The notes under the pieces are model-generated. The model was not told where the DNA came from and ran no database searches. It worked only from the letters and a program-made list of their open reading frames with translations. Source: Pseudonocardia bannensis (GTDB taxonomy: Bacteria; Actinomycetota; Actinomycetes; Mycobacteriales; Pseudonocardiaceae). From it: a stretch of 64,000 nt of DNA. The DNA lies in assembly GCF_012911875.1 (NCBI RefSeq), contig NZ_JAAXKZ010000005.1, forward strand, positions 1-64,000, in the 5' to 3' direction. Each line of letters starts with the position of its first letter. The stretch's first letter is position 1. Below, piece after piece: positions 26,187-36,356 of this stretch. Both the position numbers and the translations under genes were made by a program.

Positions 26187-27103
26187 TGCCAGGTCTCGGC
26201 GTCGAGCGCATGCGGGTCGTGCCCGGACTCACGGGCGGCGCGTTCGGCGTCGCGGACCGTGTCGGCGAACCGCCGCGCCGTGCCGCGTAGCTCCGCCTCG
26301 GGATCGACGCCCGCGAGCTTGGCCCGCGCGGCCAGGGCGAACAGCTGGTCCCCAACGGCCGGCCCGGCGGGCAACAGGTCGGCCGGCAGCCCGGCCCGGG
26401 CGGTGCGGCTGGTCAGCTTCGCCGCCAGCGCGACCGCGGGCTGCCCGAGCGGAACGCCGTCCACGCTGGACTCGCGCTGCTTCTCCACGCGCTTGAGCTC
26501 CTCCCAGCGGTGCTGCTGGCGCTCGGCGGTGTCGATGCGCTCGGTGCCCGCGAACACGTGCGGATGCCGGCCGACGAGCTTGGCGACCAGCTCGCCGGCG
26601 ACGTCGTCGATGTCGAACGGCTCGCCGTCGGCGCCCTCGCAGGCGACCCGGGAGTGGAACAGCACCTGCAGCAGGACGTCGCCGAGCTCCTCGCGCAGCG
26701 CCTCCCGGTCACCGTCCTCGATCGCCTGGTAGAGCTCGTAGGACTCCTCGACCAGGTACTGCAGCAGCGATGCGTGGGTCTGCTCGGCGTCCCACGGGCA
26801 CCCGCCCGGCGAGCGCAGCCGGTCCATCACCGCCACCGCGTCGAGCAGGGCCGCCCCGGCCGGTTCCGGCGTCGTGATCACCTCGTCGGCACCGGCCACG
26901 GCCGGGTGCGCGGGGTCGGTGGTGAGCAGCACGGCGTCCGCGGGCAACGGGCCGTCCAGGCGTTCGGCCCCCGCCGCGTCCGCGACCTCCGCGGGCACGT
27001 CCGCCGCGGCGATCACGACCGGCGCGGTGCGCAGCGCCGGGAGCGCGGCAGCGGGCAGCACCGCTCCGAGCCGCGGCGAGAGGACGACGACGGTGCGGGG
27101 CAC
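26138..27103 (-). CDS. mazG: Nucleoside triphosphate pyrophosphohydrolase MazG
   Basis: About 321 residues. The MazG domain begins DRLRSPGGCPWDAEQTHASL and continues with EESYELYQAI, EELGDVLLQVLFHS and later GRHPHVF. It hydrolyses NTPs, including oxidised ones, to monophosphates. The start is uncertain: GTG 27103 is used, but TTG 27115 overlaps the stop of the upstream lipoprotein gene and is also possible. The last 14 codons or so (ending SRGDSVRESR) come from repeat array B. Confidence 0.9.
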   Translation of the reverse strand: MPRTVVVLSPRLGAVLPAAALPALRTAPVVIAAADVPAEVADAAGAERLDGPLPADAVLLTTDPAHPAVAGADEVITTPEPAGAALLDAVAVMDRLRSPGGCPWDAEQTHASLLQYLVEESYELYQAIEDGDREALREELGDVLLQVLFHSRVACEGADGEPFDIDDVAGELVAKLVGRHPHVFAGTERIDTAERQQHRWEELKRVEKQRESSVDGVPLGQPAVALAAKLTSRTARAGLPADLLPAGPAVGDQLFALAARAKLAGVDPEAELRGTARRFADTVRDAERAARESGHDPHALDAETWHRHWPASRGDSVRESR

Positions 27104-27111
27104 CTCGGCGC

Positions 27112-28017
27112 TCAACCGACCGACGGCGGCGTCAGGATCGCGCCGGCCTCCTGGCCCTCGGCCACGACCCGCAACCGGATCGGGTCCCACACGCCGTATC
27201 GCGGGTTCACCCGGACACCGATCTCGTCGGCGAGCGGCTGCAACATCCGTTCTCCGATCTTCACCAGGGTGGCCTGGTCGATCTGGCTGGCGACCGACGG
27301 GCCCGCGGGCGGCGCGTCGGTGCGGCGCTCGGCCACGCGCAGCACGATCCAGCCGCTCTGTTCCGGCGCGGGCTGGAAGACCACGATCCGCCCGTCGGTG
27401 GTACCGAAGAACGCCATCGCCGCCGCTTCCGGGTCACTCGTGGCGCGGAACTGTAGGCCGCGCTGGGCGTTCACCGCGAAGACGGCGTCCGCCGCGGCCC
27501 CGCCCGCCGCGATCGCGCGGGCCTTGGCCTCGGCGTCCTCGCGGGAGGTCGCGGCGGCGACGTCCACGGTGACGGCCAGCCCGTCGATGTGGCGCCGGGC
27601 CAGCTCGGCGGCAACCAGCTCGTCGCGGACCCGCTCGCGCAGCGCCGGCAGGTCGTACAGCGACGACTGAACGGCCAACTCCGCCCCGCCGTTCGCGGCC
27701 AGCTCGGCGTCGATCTGCGCGTCCGATATGACGATGCCCTCGGCCGCGGCGGTCCGCGCCAGCAGGTCGTGGACGACGGCGCGGGACACCACGTCGCGGG
27801 CGATGTCGTCGCTGCCCACACCCCGCGAGGCCAGCTGGGACACCGCTTCGGTCTTGGCGAGCGCGACGTCGAGCCGGGACTGCACCTCGGCCAGCGGAAC
27901 GGCGTCCGCGCCGACGATCACGGCGGAGCCGACCTGACTCGGCCCGCTGCCACACCCGCTCACCACCGCGCCGACGACCGCAACGGCCACCGCCACGCGT
28001 CCAAGCTGCCTGCGCAC
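27112..28017 (-). CDS. SurA-like peptidyl-prolyl isomerase lipoprotein
   Basis: The protein has 301 residues. The GTG at 28017 has AGGG five bases upstream. A signal peptide with lipobox VVSGC places it on the outer face of the membrane. A SurA N-terminal helical chaperone domain (about 35-170) is followed by a weak parvulin-like part with GWIVLRVAERR. It probably helps fold exported proteins. Its position between mfd and mazG is typical of actinobacteria. Confidence 0.8.
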   Translation of the reverse strand: MRRQLGRVAVAVAVVGAVVSGCGSGPSQVGSAVIVGADAVPLAEVQSRLDVALAKTEAVSQLASRGVGSDDIARDVVSRAVVHDLLARTAAAEGIVISDAQIDAELAANGGAELAVQSSLYDLPALRERVRDELVAAELARRHIDGLAVTVDVAAATSREDAEAKARAIAAGGAAADAVFAVNAQRGLQFRATSDPEAAAMAFFGTTDGRIVVFQPAPEQSGWIVLRVAERRTDAPPAGPSVASQIDQATLVKIGERMLQPLADEIGVRVNPRYGVWDPIRLRVVAEGQEAGAILTPPSVG

Positions 28018-28279
28018 GACCCTTACCCTCTCACGCTCCACCCGCGCCGCTCCGGGCGCCCGGCCCGCGCACGGCGCGCCGACCTGGGACATCGTGCCGT
28101 CACGGCCCGGATCGGCCGTCACCGACACGCATCACCCGAGCCCGACCCGAACCCCGGTGCCCCGGCGCGCGGTCGGCCCCGGTCGCGGTCAGGAGCGAGC
28201 CGGACGGCCCGGTGTCACATCCGGTGCCCGGCACCATGCGACCGCCGTGGCGCCGGCCCCTCGCCCGGCGCCACGGCGA

Positions 28280-28905
28280 TCAGCTCTCGGCACGCACGAC
28301 GAGGGTGTTGCACACCTTGTCGGCGAAGGTCTGCCGGCGCTCGTCCCAGATCGGCCACAGGTAGCCGAGGTAGAACGGCAGCCCGTCGAGGACGTGCGCG
28401 AGCTGGCGACCCACCGCGAGCCCGAAACCGACCGGCCGGCCGGTCGTGGCCAGCAGCAGCCGGGTGCCGACGACCTTCTTGCCGATGCTCTGGCCGGTGG
28501 TGCCCTGGCGGTAACCGCTGTTCCACACCGCGAACGCGAAGACCGCCGCGGAGGTGAGCATCGAGCCGGTGAACGCCAGGCCGAGGTCGCCGGACAACGA
28601 CAGCGGAAGCGCGACGACCAGCGCGATCAACGCCGGGATCGCACCGTCGATCAGAGCACTGCCGACCCGCGCGCCCCACGACGCCGGCGCGATCTGCGGC
28701 GGGGCCCGTAGCCGCCGGTAGGACCGGAGTGAGCGGGAAATCCGTAGGACGGCGCACCGTAACCGCCCGGCGCGTAACCGGGCTGCGCGTAACCGGGCTG
28801 GGCGTACGGCTGCTGGGGGTAAGGCTGCTGGCCGTACTGGTACCCGTCGGCCCCGGGCGGCGGGCCGGGCCGGGAGTACGGATCCTGCGGGGGGACGACG
28901 GTCAT
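28280..28905 (-). CDS. RDD family membrane protein, apparent frameshift
   Basis: Two overlapping frames make one protein. The N-terminal frame (ATG 28905, MTVVPPQDPYSRPG) is a Gly/Pro/Tyr/Gln-rich tail of about 65 residues. The C-terminal frame, from APPQIAPASWGARV to the stop at 28280, carries the RDD domain with two or three helices and GQSIGKKVVGTRLL. They would join if one G or C were added in the GGGCCCC run at 28701-28707. That run is prone to sequencing error, so the gene may be intact in the cell. RDD proteins are membrane proteins of mostly unknown transport role. Confidence 0.8.
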
Positions 28906-29054
28906 CGGAGCCTCCGGGTCGCGGGGAGAGCCTGCGTCCCGGGGGGCGGGAACAGCGCACGTGCTCTTACCCGTGTCCTCGCCGCAGCGGCACCGGCGTT
29001 ACGGTCCGCGCCCGATCCGATGCCGGCGGTGTCGATGGATCATCGTGGACCGGC

Positions 29055-32000
29055 CTACTCCCCCGCCGACGCCCCGGCCGGCACCTTCGCGGGCGCCACC
29101 AGGTCGTTCAGCAGCTTCGTCACCCACTCCAGCAGCCCGACGTCGCGCAGCGGCGCGCCCCCGATCCGGCCGCCCTCCACGGGCTTGGGCACGGTGACCA
29201 GCCGCGCGGCCGGCTTGTAGTTGCCCTTCGGGTGCAGCCGCTTGAACCGCATCTGGGCGGAGTCGGCGAGAACGACCGGCCCGATCCGGATCAGGTTCCC
29301 GGCCGCGGCGACCTCGGAGATGCCCAGCGCCCGACAGGCCTGCCGGAACGCGGCGACGGCGAGCAGGTTGCGCACCGGGGTGGGCGGCTCGCCGTAGCGA
29401 TCGGTGAGCTCCTCGACGATCGCGTCCAGCGCCGCCTCGTCGCCCGCCTCCGCGATCTTGCGGTAGACCTCCAGACGCAGCCGCTCGCCCGTCACGTAGT
29501 CGTGGGGCACGTGCGCGTCGACCGGGAGGTCCACCCGCACCTCGGCGAGCTGCTCCTCCTCGGGCACCTCCGAGCCCGCCTGCTTCCGGAACGCCGCGAC
29601 GGCCTCGCCGACGAGCCGGATGTACAGGTCGAACCCGACACCCGCGATGTGCCCGGACTGCTCGGCGCCGAGGATGTTGCCGGCACCGCGGATCTCCAGG
29701 TCCTTCATCGCGACCGCCGCGCCCGAGCCGAGCTCGGAGTGCTGGGCGATCGTGGCGAGCCGGTCGTGCGCGGTCTCGGTGAGCGGGTGTTCCGGCGGGA
29801 ACAGGAAGTAGGCGTACCCGCGCTCGCGCCCTCGGCCGACCCGGCCGCGCAGCTGGTGCAGCTGGGAGAGGCCCAGGGTGTCCGACCGCTCGACGATCAG
29901 CGTGTTGGCATTGGAGATGTCCAGCCCGTTCTCGACGATCGTGGTACAGACCAGCACGTCGAACTCGCGGTGCCAGAACCCGTTGACGGTGCGTTCCAGC
30001 ACGTCCTCGTTCATCTGACCGTGCGCGACCGCGATCCGCGCCTCGGGAACGAGCTCCTGGATCCGCTTCGCCGCCTTGTCGATGCTCGACACCCGGTTGT
30101 GCACGTAGAACACCTGGCCGTCGCGCAGCAGCTCACGCCGGATCGACGCGGCCACCTGCTTGTCGTCGTAGGCGCCGACGTAGGTGAGCGTCGGGTGCCG
30201 GTCCTCCGGCGGGGTCGCGATCGTCGACATCTCACGAATGCCGGCCAGGCTCATCTCCAGCGTCCGCGGGATCGGCGTGGCGGAGAGGGTGAGCACGTCG
30301 ACGTGCGTGCGCAGCGCCGTGATGTGCTCCTTGTGCTCGACGCCGAAGCGCTGCTCCTCGTCGACGATCACCAGCCCGAGATCCTTCCAGCGCACCCCGT
30401 TCTGCAGCAGCCGGTGGGTGCCGACGACGACGTCGACGGTGCCCTCGGCCAGGCCCTTGACCGTCTCCTTCGCCTCGCTCGCGTCGGTGAACCGGGACAG
30501 TCCCCGCACGGTCACCGGGAACGCCCGCATCCGGTCGGCGAAGGTCTGCAGGTGCTGGGTGGCCAGCAGCGTCGTGGGCACCAGCACGGCGACCTGCTTG
30601 CCGTCCTGCACCGCCTTGAACGCCGCCCGCACCGCGATCTCGGTCTTGCCGAAGCCGACGTCGCCGGAGATCACCCGGTCCATCGGGACCGGGCGCTGCA
30701 TGTCCGCCTTGACCTCGTCGATCGCGGCGAGCTGGTCGGGCGTCTCGGTGTACGGGAAGGCGTCCTCGAGCTCGCGCTGCCACGGCGTGTCCGGCCCGAA
30801 CGCGTGCCCGGGCGCCGACTGGCGCGCCGCGTAGAGCTGCACGAGCCCGGCGGCGATGTCGCGGACGGCCTTGCGCGCGCGCCCCTTCGTCTTGGACCAG
30901 TCCGCACCGCCGAGCTTGTTCAGCGTCGGCTGCTCGCCGCCCACGTAGCGGCTGATCTCGTCGAGCGCGTCGGTGGGCACGAACAGCCGGTCGGCGGGCT
31001 GACCCCGCTTCGAGCTCGCGTACTCGAGCACCAGGTACTCCCGGGTTGCTCCCTGGACCTCCCGGTGCCGCATCTCGACGAACCTGCCGATGCCGTGCTG
31101 GTTGTGCACGACGAAGTCACCGGGTTGCAGGGTCACGAGGTCGACGGTGTTGCGCCGGCGCGCCGGCATCTTGCGGGTCTCGCCGCCGGCGGCCCGGCTG
31201 CCGGTCAGGTCGGCCTCGCTCAGCACGACGAGCCCGATCGCGGCGGCGGTGAACCCGTCCGCGACCCGCCCGCAGGTCACCGTGACCACACCCGCCTCGG
31301 GCGGGTCGGGCAGTTCCTCGACGAGCCGCGCGGGCACATCGGCCTCGCGCATCTGCTCCAGTGACCGCTCGGCGGTGCCGTGACCCGCGACGACCAGCAG
31401 CGCCGCGCCGCCGGCCGCGGTGTGGGCGCGCAGGTCGACCAGCGCCCGGTCGGTGTCGCCGCGGTAGGACTCGACCTCGTGCACGGCCGGGACCAGCGCG
31501 TCGTCGGCTCCGCTGAGCAGCGGGCTGAGCGAGACGACCGGACGCCCGGACGCGGTCGCGTGTTCCAGGACCTCACCCAGGTCGCGGTAGGCGGACGCCC
31601 CGATGTCGATGGGCGCCTGCCCACCGGTGCCGGCGGCCAGCCAGGACGCCTCCAGGAACTCCTGCCCGGTGCGCACCAGGTCGTGGCTGCGGGTGCGGAT
31701 GCGTTCGGGATCGGCCACCAGCACCAGCGCACCGGCCGGCAGCAGGTCGGTGAGCAGCTCCAACTCGCCCCCGACCAGGGCCGGGATCAGCGACTCCATG
31801 CCCTCGGACGGGATGCCCTCGGCGAGGTGGGAGAGCAGCTCGCGCAGCTGCGGGTTGTTCTCGTGCTCGCGGGCCAGCACGGCGGCGCGCTGCCGGACCG
31901 GCTCGGTGAGCAGCAGCTCCCGGCAGGCGGGCGCGACGATCTCCTCGACGGCCTCGACCGAGCGCTGGTCGGCCACCGCGAAGGCGCGGAGCTCGCTCAC

Positions 32001-32663
32001 CTCGTCGCCCCAGAACTCGACGCGCACCGGGTGGTCGGCGGTCGGTGGGAAGACGTCGACGATGCCGCCGCGCACCGCGAACTCGCCGCGCGTGGTCACC
32101 ATCTCGACCCGGGTGTAGGCCAGCTCGACCAACCGCTCCAGCAGCCGGTCGAAGTCGTGCTCCTCGCCGACGCGCAACCGGATCGGGTCGAGGGTGCCCA
32201 GACCCGGGGCGATCGGCTGGATGAGGCTGCGGGCGGCGGCGACGACCACGCGCAGGCTGTCGTCCTGCGTGCTCAGCCGGCGGAAGATCGTCAGCCGACG
32301 GCCGACCGTGTCCGGGCGCGGGGACAGCCGCTCGTGCGGCAGCGTCTCCCAGGACGGCAGCACGGCGACGGCGTCGGCCCCGAGCAGGTCGGCGGCCGCG
32401 GCGCCGAGGTCCTCGGCCTCCCGGTCGGTGGCGGTGACGGCGAGCACGGTCCGCTCGGCCCCGCCCTGGTCCGAGGGGGCGGCCAGCACGGCGGCCAGGA
32501 CGGGCCGCAGGGCCGTGGGGCCCTCGACCCGCACAGCGGGTACCTCGGCGCGGCCGGCCGCCGAACCGGCGGCGGCCCGGGCGGCGTCGGAGACCGAACG
32601 CAGGCCCGGATCGGTCAGGGCGGAACGGAGCAGACCGGACAGGACGGGCGGGCGAATGGCCAC
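29055..32663 (-). CDS. mfd: Transcription-repair coupling factor Mfd
   Basis: This 1202-residue ATPase displaces stalled RNA polymerase and recruits UvrA. A UvrB-like N-terminal half contains [15 protein letters not shown], the RNA polymerase interaction domain begins near [13 protein letters not shown], and the helicase part has [11 protein letters not shown] (Walker A), VDEEQRFG (DEEQ box), [10 protein letters not shown] and RGRVGRG. The GTG at 32663 was preferred over an ATG-like start 13 codons upstream because AAGGGG precedes it and the length fits. Confidence 0.96.
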   Translation of the reverse strand: MAIRPPVLSGLLRSALTDPGLRSVSDAARAAAGSAAGRAEVPAVRVEGPTALRPVLAAVLAAPSDQGGAERTVLAVTATDREAEDLGAAAADLLGADAVAVLPSWETLPHERLSPRPDTVGRRLTIFRRLSTQDDSLRVVVAAARSLIQPIAPGLGTLDPIRLRVGEEHDFDRLLERLVELAYTRVEMVTTRGEFAVRGGIVDVFPPTADHPVRVEFWGDEVSELRAFAVADQRSVEAVEEIVAPACRELLLTEPVRQRAAVLAREHENNPQLRELLSHLAEGIPSEGMESLIPALVGGELELLTDLLPAGALVLVADPERIRTRSHDLVRTGQEFLEASWLAAGTGGQAPIDIGASAYRDLGEVLEHATASGRPVVSLSPLLSGADDALVPAVHEVESYRGDTDRALVDLRAHTAAGGAALLVVAGHGTAERSLEQMREADVPARLVEELPDPPEAGVVTVTCGRVADGFTAAAIGLVVLSEADLTGSRAAGGETRKMPARRRNTVDLVTLQPGDFVVHNQHGIGRFVEMRHREVQGATREYLVLEYASSKRGQPADRLFVPTDALDEISRYVGGEQPTLNKLGGADWSKTKGRARKAVRDIAAGLVQLYAARQSAPGHAFGPDTPWQRELEDAFPYTETPDQLAAIDEVKADMQRPVPMDRVISGDVGFGKTEIAVRAAFKAVQDGKQVAVLVPTTLLATQHLQTFADRMRAFPVTVRGLSRFTDASEAKETVKGLAEGTVDVVVGTHRLLQNGVRWKDLGLVIVDEEQRFGVEHKEHITALRTHVDVLTLSATPIPRTLEMSLAGIREMSTIATPPEDRHPTLTYVGAYDDKQVAASIRRELLRDGQVFYVHNRVSSIDKAAKRIQELVPEARIAVAHGQMNEDVLERTVNGFWHREFDVLVCTTIVENGLDISNANTLIVERSDTLGLSQLHQLRGRVGRGRERGYAYFLFPPEHPLTETAHDRLATIAQHSELGSGAAVAMKDLEIRGAGNILGAEQSGHIAGVGFDLYIRLVGEAVAAFRKQAGSEVPEEEQLAEVRVDLPVDAHVPHDYVTGERLRLEVYRKIAEAGDEAALDAIVEELTDRYGEPPTPVRNLLAVAAFRQACRALGISEVAAAGNLIRIGPVVLADSAQMRFKRLHPKGNYKPAARLVTVPKPVEGGRIGGAPLRDVGLLEWVTKLLNDLVAPAKVPAGASAGE

Positions 32664-32851
32664 GTCGGGATACCCCTTGGGAGATGAAACGCATGCGGAC
32701 ACACCCCTGCCCGGGGCGGAGGGCCCGGTGGGGTCGCTACCTCCACGATACGCCGAACGGCTCCACCACCTGCTGAGGACCGCTCAGGCAGCGATAGCGC
32801 CCGTGGCCCAGGCGTGCGCGGCAGCGCCCCGGCGCCGACCGGACCGGCGGA

Positions 32852-32880
32852 CCGCCGCCCCGCGGATCGCGGGGCGGCGG
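32852..32880 (-). terminator. Terminator after the tricorn protease gene
   Basis: A 13-bp perfect inverted repeat (CCGCCGCCCCGCG, GAT loop, CGCGGGGCGGCGG) lies just beyond the stop at 32888. The loop of three bases and very GC-rich stem suit an actinobacterial terminator without a T tract. Confidence 0.75.
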
Positions 32881-32887
32881 GTGCGGA

Positions 32888-35800
32888 TCAGGGCCGCGGA
32901 GGCAGTGCCGGGCGGCGCCGCGACGGCCGCGTCGCCGGGTCCGGGGGACGCACCGCGGGCCGCTCCTCGAGCGCGGCGAGCGCCAGATCGACCGCGGTCT
33001 CCAGTTGCGGGTCGCGCCCGGCCACCCAGTCCTGCGGGGTGATCACGACCTCGACGTCGGGCTCGACGCCGTGGTTCTCCACGCTCCAGGCCAGGTCGTC
33101 GAACCAGAACGAGTAGCGCGGCTGGGTCACCCGGGTGCCGTCGACGAGGCCGTAGCGGCTGTCGATCCCGATCACCCCACCCCACGTCCGGACCCCGACG
33201 ACCGGCCCGATGCCCATCCGCTTGAACGCGGCGGTGACGATGTCGCCGTCCGAACCGGAGTGCTCGTCGGCCAGCGCGACCACCGGGCCCCGCGGGGCGT
33301 CACCGGGGTAGGTCTCGGGCTGCCGATGGCGCACGACGTCCCAGCCGATCACCTTGCGGGCCAGCTTCTCGATCACCAGCTGCGACGTGTGCCCCCCGCT
33401 GTTGCCGCGCACGTCGACGATCAGGCCGTCGCGCCGGGTCTCGCGGCCGAGGTCGCGGTGCAGCTGGGCCCAGCCGCTGGCCACCATGTCGGGCACGTGC
33501 AGATAGCCCAGCCGCCCGCCCGAGCGCTCCGCCACGAACGCCCGCCGGCCCGCCACCCAGTCCTGGTAGCGCAGCGCGAGATCGTCGGACAGTGGCCGGA
33601 CCACCACCCGGCGGACCTCGTCACCCGACCGCACGGTGAGCTCGACGAGCTGCTCGGCGGTCCCCACCAGCAACGGTGCCGGCCCGAGCTCCGGGTCGAC
33701 CGGCTGCCCGGCGACCTCGAGGATCACGTCGCCCTCCCGGACGTCGACGCCCGGCCCGGCCAGCGGGCTGCGGGCCCGCGGCGCCGAGGTCTCCGGCGGC
33801 AGCACCCGGGCCACCCGCCAGTGCCCCTCCCCGTCGGGCTCCAGGTCGGCGCCGAGCAGGCCGGGACGCCCCGACCCGTTGCCGTTCGCTCCGCCGCCGA
33901 TCACGTAGGCGTGCGACGAGCCGAGCTCGCCGTGCAGTTCCCACAGCAGGTCGACCAGGTCGTCGTGGCTGCCGACGGCATCGACCAACGGCCGGTAGCG
34001 GTCCAGCTCGGCGGCCCAGTCGACGTCGGCCATGTCCGCGACCCAGAAGTGGTCGCGCATCAACCGGCCGGTCTCGTCGAACATCTGCCGCCACTCGGCC
34101 GTCGGGTCGATCGTGACGGTGATCCGCCGGGTGTCGATCTCGAACTCGTCGGCGTCGGAGTCACCGGGAGCCCCGGAACCGGAGCGGTCCGTGCGCAGCA
34201 CCCGCAGGGTCGAGCCGTCGCGGACCACCAGCCGGGTGCCGTCGCCGCTGACCTCGTAGGCGCTGATCGGGTCGGCGATCACCTCGAGCTTGCGGCGCTT
34301 GAGGTCGTAGCGCTCCAGCACGGGCCGCGGCCACTTCTCGCCGGTGATCGCCCGGCCCTCACCGAGGATCCCGGCGACCGGCGAGCGGAACCACAGCAGG
34401 CAGTCCTTGCCGGCGCCGAGCCCGCTGTAGCGGCCCTCGGACACGGGCACCGGCACGACCCGCGCAGCCAGCCCCTCGATGTCGACGACGACCTCCGGCG
34501 GGGCGTCGGACTTCCTCGCCTGCTTGGCCTTGTCGCCGGTGGTGGGCATCGCCGTCTCCTCGGCGCCCTCGGTCGCGTCGGTGGCCTCCGCGGGGGCCGC
34601 GTCCTCGTCGGCGGCCGGCAGGTCCTCCGGGCCCTCGTCCGCGGCCGAGGTCGGCCGCCCGTCCGGGCTGGCGCCGAACGGCGACGGGGTGCGGGCGGCC
34701 AGCGGCACCAGGAACGGCCGCCACGACGCCGGGAAGGTCAGGTCGAACGAGTGCTGGTCGTAGATCGGGTCGAAACTGCGCAGCGACAGGAAGGCCAGGT
34801 ACTTGCCGTCGGCGGTGAAGACCGGGTGGGTGTCGACGAACCGGGGCTCGGTCACCTCGACGAGGGTGTCGTCGGCGATCCGCACCATCATGATGCGGCT
34901 CAGCCCGGCCTCGGCCGGATCGGCGTAGGCCAGCCACGCACTGTCCGGGGAGTAGCTCAGACCCGACATCTCCCCGTCGGCACCGCGGGCGAGCTCGCGC
35001 AACGCCCCGCCGGCGGTGTCCAGGACGAGCAACCGCCCGTCGTGGGTGGCCAGCGCGACCGTGGCCCCGTCGGGGGCGGCGGCGAGCTCGAGCACCCGGC
35101 CGATCTCGCCGGCGCCGTAGCGGACCGGCCCGGTCGCGTCGGCACCGGCGGCGTGCGGGTCGATCGGCGCGATGGCGACCGCGTCCTCGCCCTTGGCGTC
35201 GTCGATCCACACCGCCCGGTCCTCGCCGAGCGGCTGAGCGAGCCGGGCGCGCACCCCGGGCTCGGCGAGCAACGTCCGGGCCGGCCCGTCACGGTGGGTC
35301 AGCCGGTGCACGGTGCCCCGGACCTGGGCGATGCTGGTCCGGCCGGTGCGGTCCGGCACCGCGCGGGCCAGCCACCGTGCGGTGTCGATGCGCCTCGGCT
35401 CGCGCGCGGTGCGCGGCCCGCCGAGACGGACGTCGAGCCGGCGCGGCTGCGCGCCGTCCAGGTCGTCGACCACCCACAGTTCACCCGCCGACTCGTAGAT
35501 CACCCGGCTGCCGTCGGTGGCGGCGTGCCGGGCGTAGAACGCGGGCGCGCCCTCCGCCCCGTGGTCGGTGTGCCGACGCAGCCCGGCCAGGTCCCCGTCG
35601 AGCGGCAGCGAGTAGAGGTTGCCCCAGCCCTCGTGGTCGGACAGGAACGCGATCCGGTCCCCGACCAGCATCGGTGAGTCGAGCTGGCCGTCCAGCTCCG
35701 AGGCGAGCCGGGTGAACTCCCCCGACCCGGTCGGGTCCCACCACAGTTTCCCCGCGGTGCCTCCGCGGTAGCGCTTCCACCAGGCCATGTCGCGCGACAT

Positions 35801-36256
35801 CGTCGTACCGAGCAGCACGGCGGACCCACCGTCCGGGGGCAGCGCCAGATCCGACACCGGCCCGAAGTCCAGTCGCCGGGGCGCCCCGCCGGCCGTCGGG
35901 ATCGCGTGCGCCCAGCTCCGGCGGGCCGACGCCTGGCCTGCCGCGGTCACGGCGAGCACCTCGCCGTCCGCGGTCCAGCCCACCGTCCGGGTCCGCGGGT
36001 CGCCCCAGTAGGTGAGCCGGCGCGCGCCGCCCCCCTCCACGTCGGCGACGAACACCTCCGGCGCGCCCTCCCGCCAGGACGTCCACGCGACCCGGGCACC
36101 GTCGGGAGACAGTCGCGGGTTGGCCGCGGGCACGGCGTCGGCGGTCAGCCGGTAGGCCCGCCCGCCGGACAACGGTGCCGACCAGACGTCGTCCTCGGCC
36201 ACGAAGACGACCGAGTCGGCGTGCAGGTGGGGGAAGCGGAGGTAGCTGGGGGACAT
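32888..36256 (-). CDS. Tricorn protease homologue (S41 serine peptidase)
   Basis: This 1122-residue cytoplasmic peptidase degrades peptides released by the proteasome. Beta-propeller repeats form the N-terminal half (for example LSPDGARVAWTS), an acidic linker of low complexity lies at about 525-590, then come the C1 domain with GELGSSHAYVIGGG (catalytic His), a PDZ segment (VREGDVILEVAGQPV) and the C2 peptidase core DEHSGSDGDIVTA with the nucleophilic Ser. The size and domain order match the family. It stands alone with its own terminator. Confidence 0.94.
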   Translation of the reverse strand: MSPSYLRFPHLHADSVVFVAEDDVWSAPLSGGRAYRLTADAVPAANPRLSPDGARVAWTSWREGAPEVFVADVEGGGARRLTYWGDPRTRTVGWTADGEVLAVTAAGQASARRSWAHAIPTAGGAPRRLDFGPVSDLALPPDGGSAVLLGTTMSRDMAWWKRYRGGTAGKLWWDPTGSGEFTRLASELDGQLDSPMLVGDRIAFLSDHEGWGNLYSLPLDGDLAGLRRHTDHGAEGAPAFYARHAATDGSRVIYESAGELWVVDDLDGAQPRRLDVRLGGPRTAREPRRIDTARWLARAVPDRTGRTSIAQVRGTVHRLTHRDGPARTLLAEPGVRARLAQPLGEDRAVWIDDAKGEDAVAIAPIDPHAAGADATGPVRYGAGEIGRVLELAAAPDGATVALATHDGRLLVLDTAGGALRELARGADGEMSGLSYSPDSAWLAYADPAEAGLSRIMMVRIADDTLVEVTEPRFVDTHPVFTADGKYLAFLSLRSFDPIYDQHSFDLTFPASWRPFLVPLAARTPSPFGASPDGRPTSAADEGPEDLPAADEDAAPAEATDATEGAEETAMPTTGDKAKQARKSDAPPEVVVDIEGLAARVVPVPVSEGRYSGLGAGKDCLLWFRSPVAGILGEGRAITGEKWPRPVLERYDLKRRKLEVIADPISAYEVSGDGTRLVVRDGSTLRVLRTDRSGSGAPGDSDADEFEIDTRRITVTIDPTAEWRQMFDETGRLMRDHFWVADMADVDWAAELDRYRPLVDAVGSHDDLVDLLWELHGELGSSHAYVIGGGANGNGSGRPGLLGADLEPDGEGHWRVARVLPPETSAPRARSPLAGPGVDVREGDVILEVAGQPVDPELGPAPLLVGTAEQLVELTVRSGDEVRRVVVRPLSDDLALRYQDWVAGRRAFVAERSGGRLGYLHVPDMVASGWAQLHRDLGRETRRDGLIVDVRGNSGGHTSQLVIEKLARKVIGWDVVRHRQPETYPGDAPRGPVVALADEHSGSDGDIVTAAFKRMGIGPVVGVRTWGGVIGIDSRYGLVDGTRVTQPRYSFWFDDLAWSVENHGVEPDVEVVITPQDWVAGRDPQLETAVDLALAALEERPAVRPPDPATRPSRRRPALPPRP

Positions 36257-36356
36257 GAGGCCAGACGGTATCTACCCGCTCCGACGGCGGGGGGCGGCGA
36301 TCCCCGCCGAACCGGACACACTGCGGCCTTACGAACAGGCCCGGAAGATGTGGCGC

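Noticed and set aside
29232-31364. Plus-strand frame of 710 codons
   Set aside because: It is the shadow of mfd, whose helicase motifs lie on the other strand.
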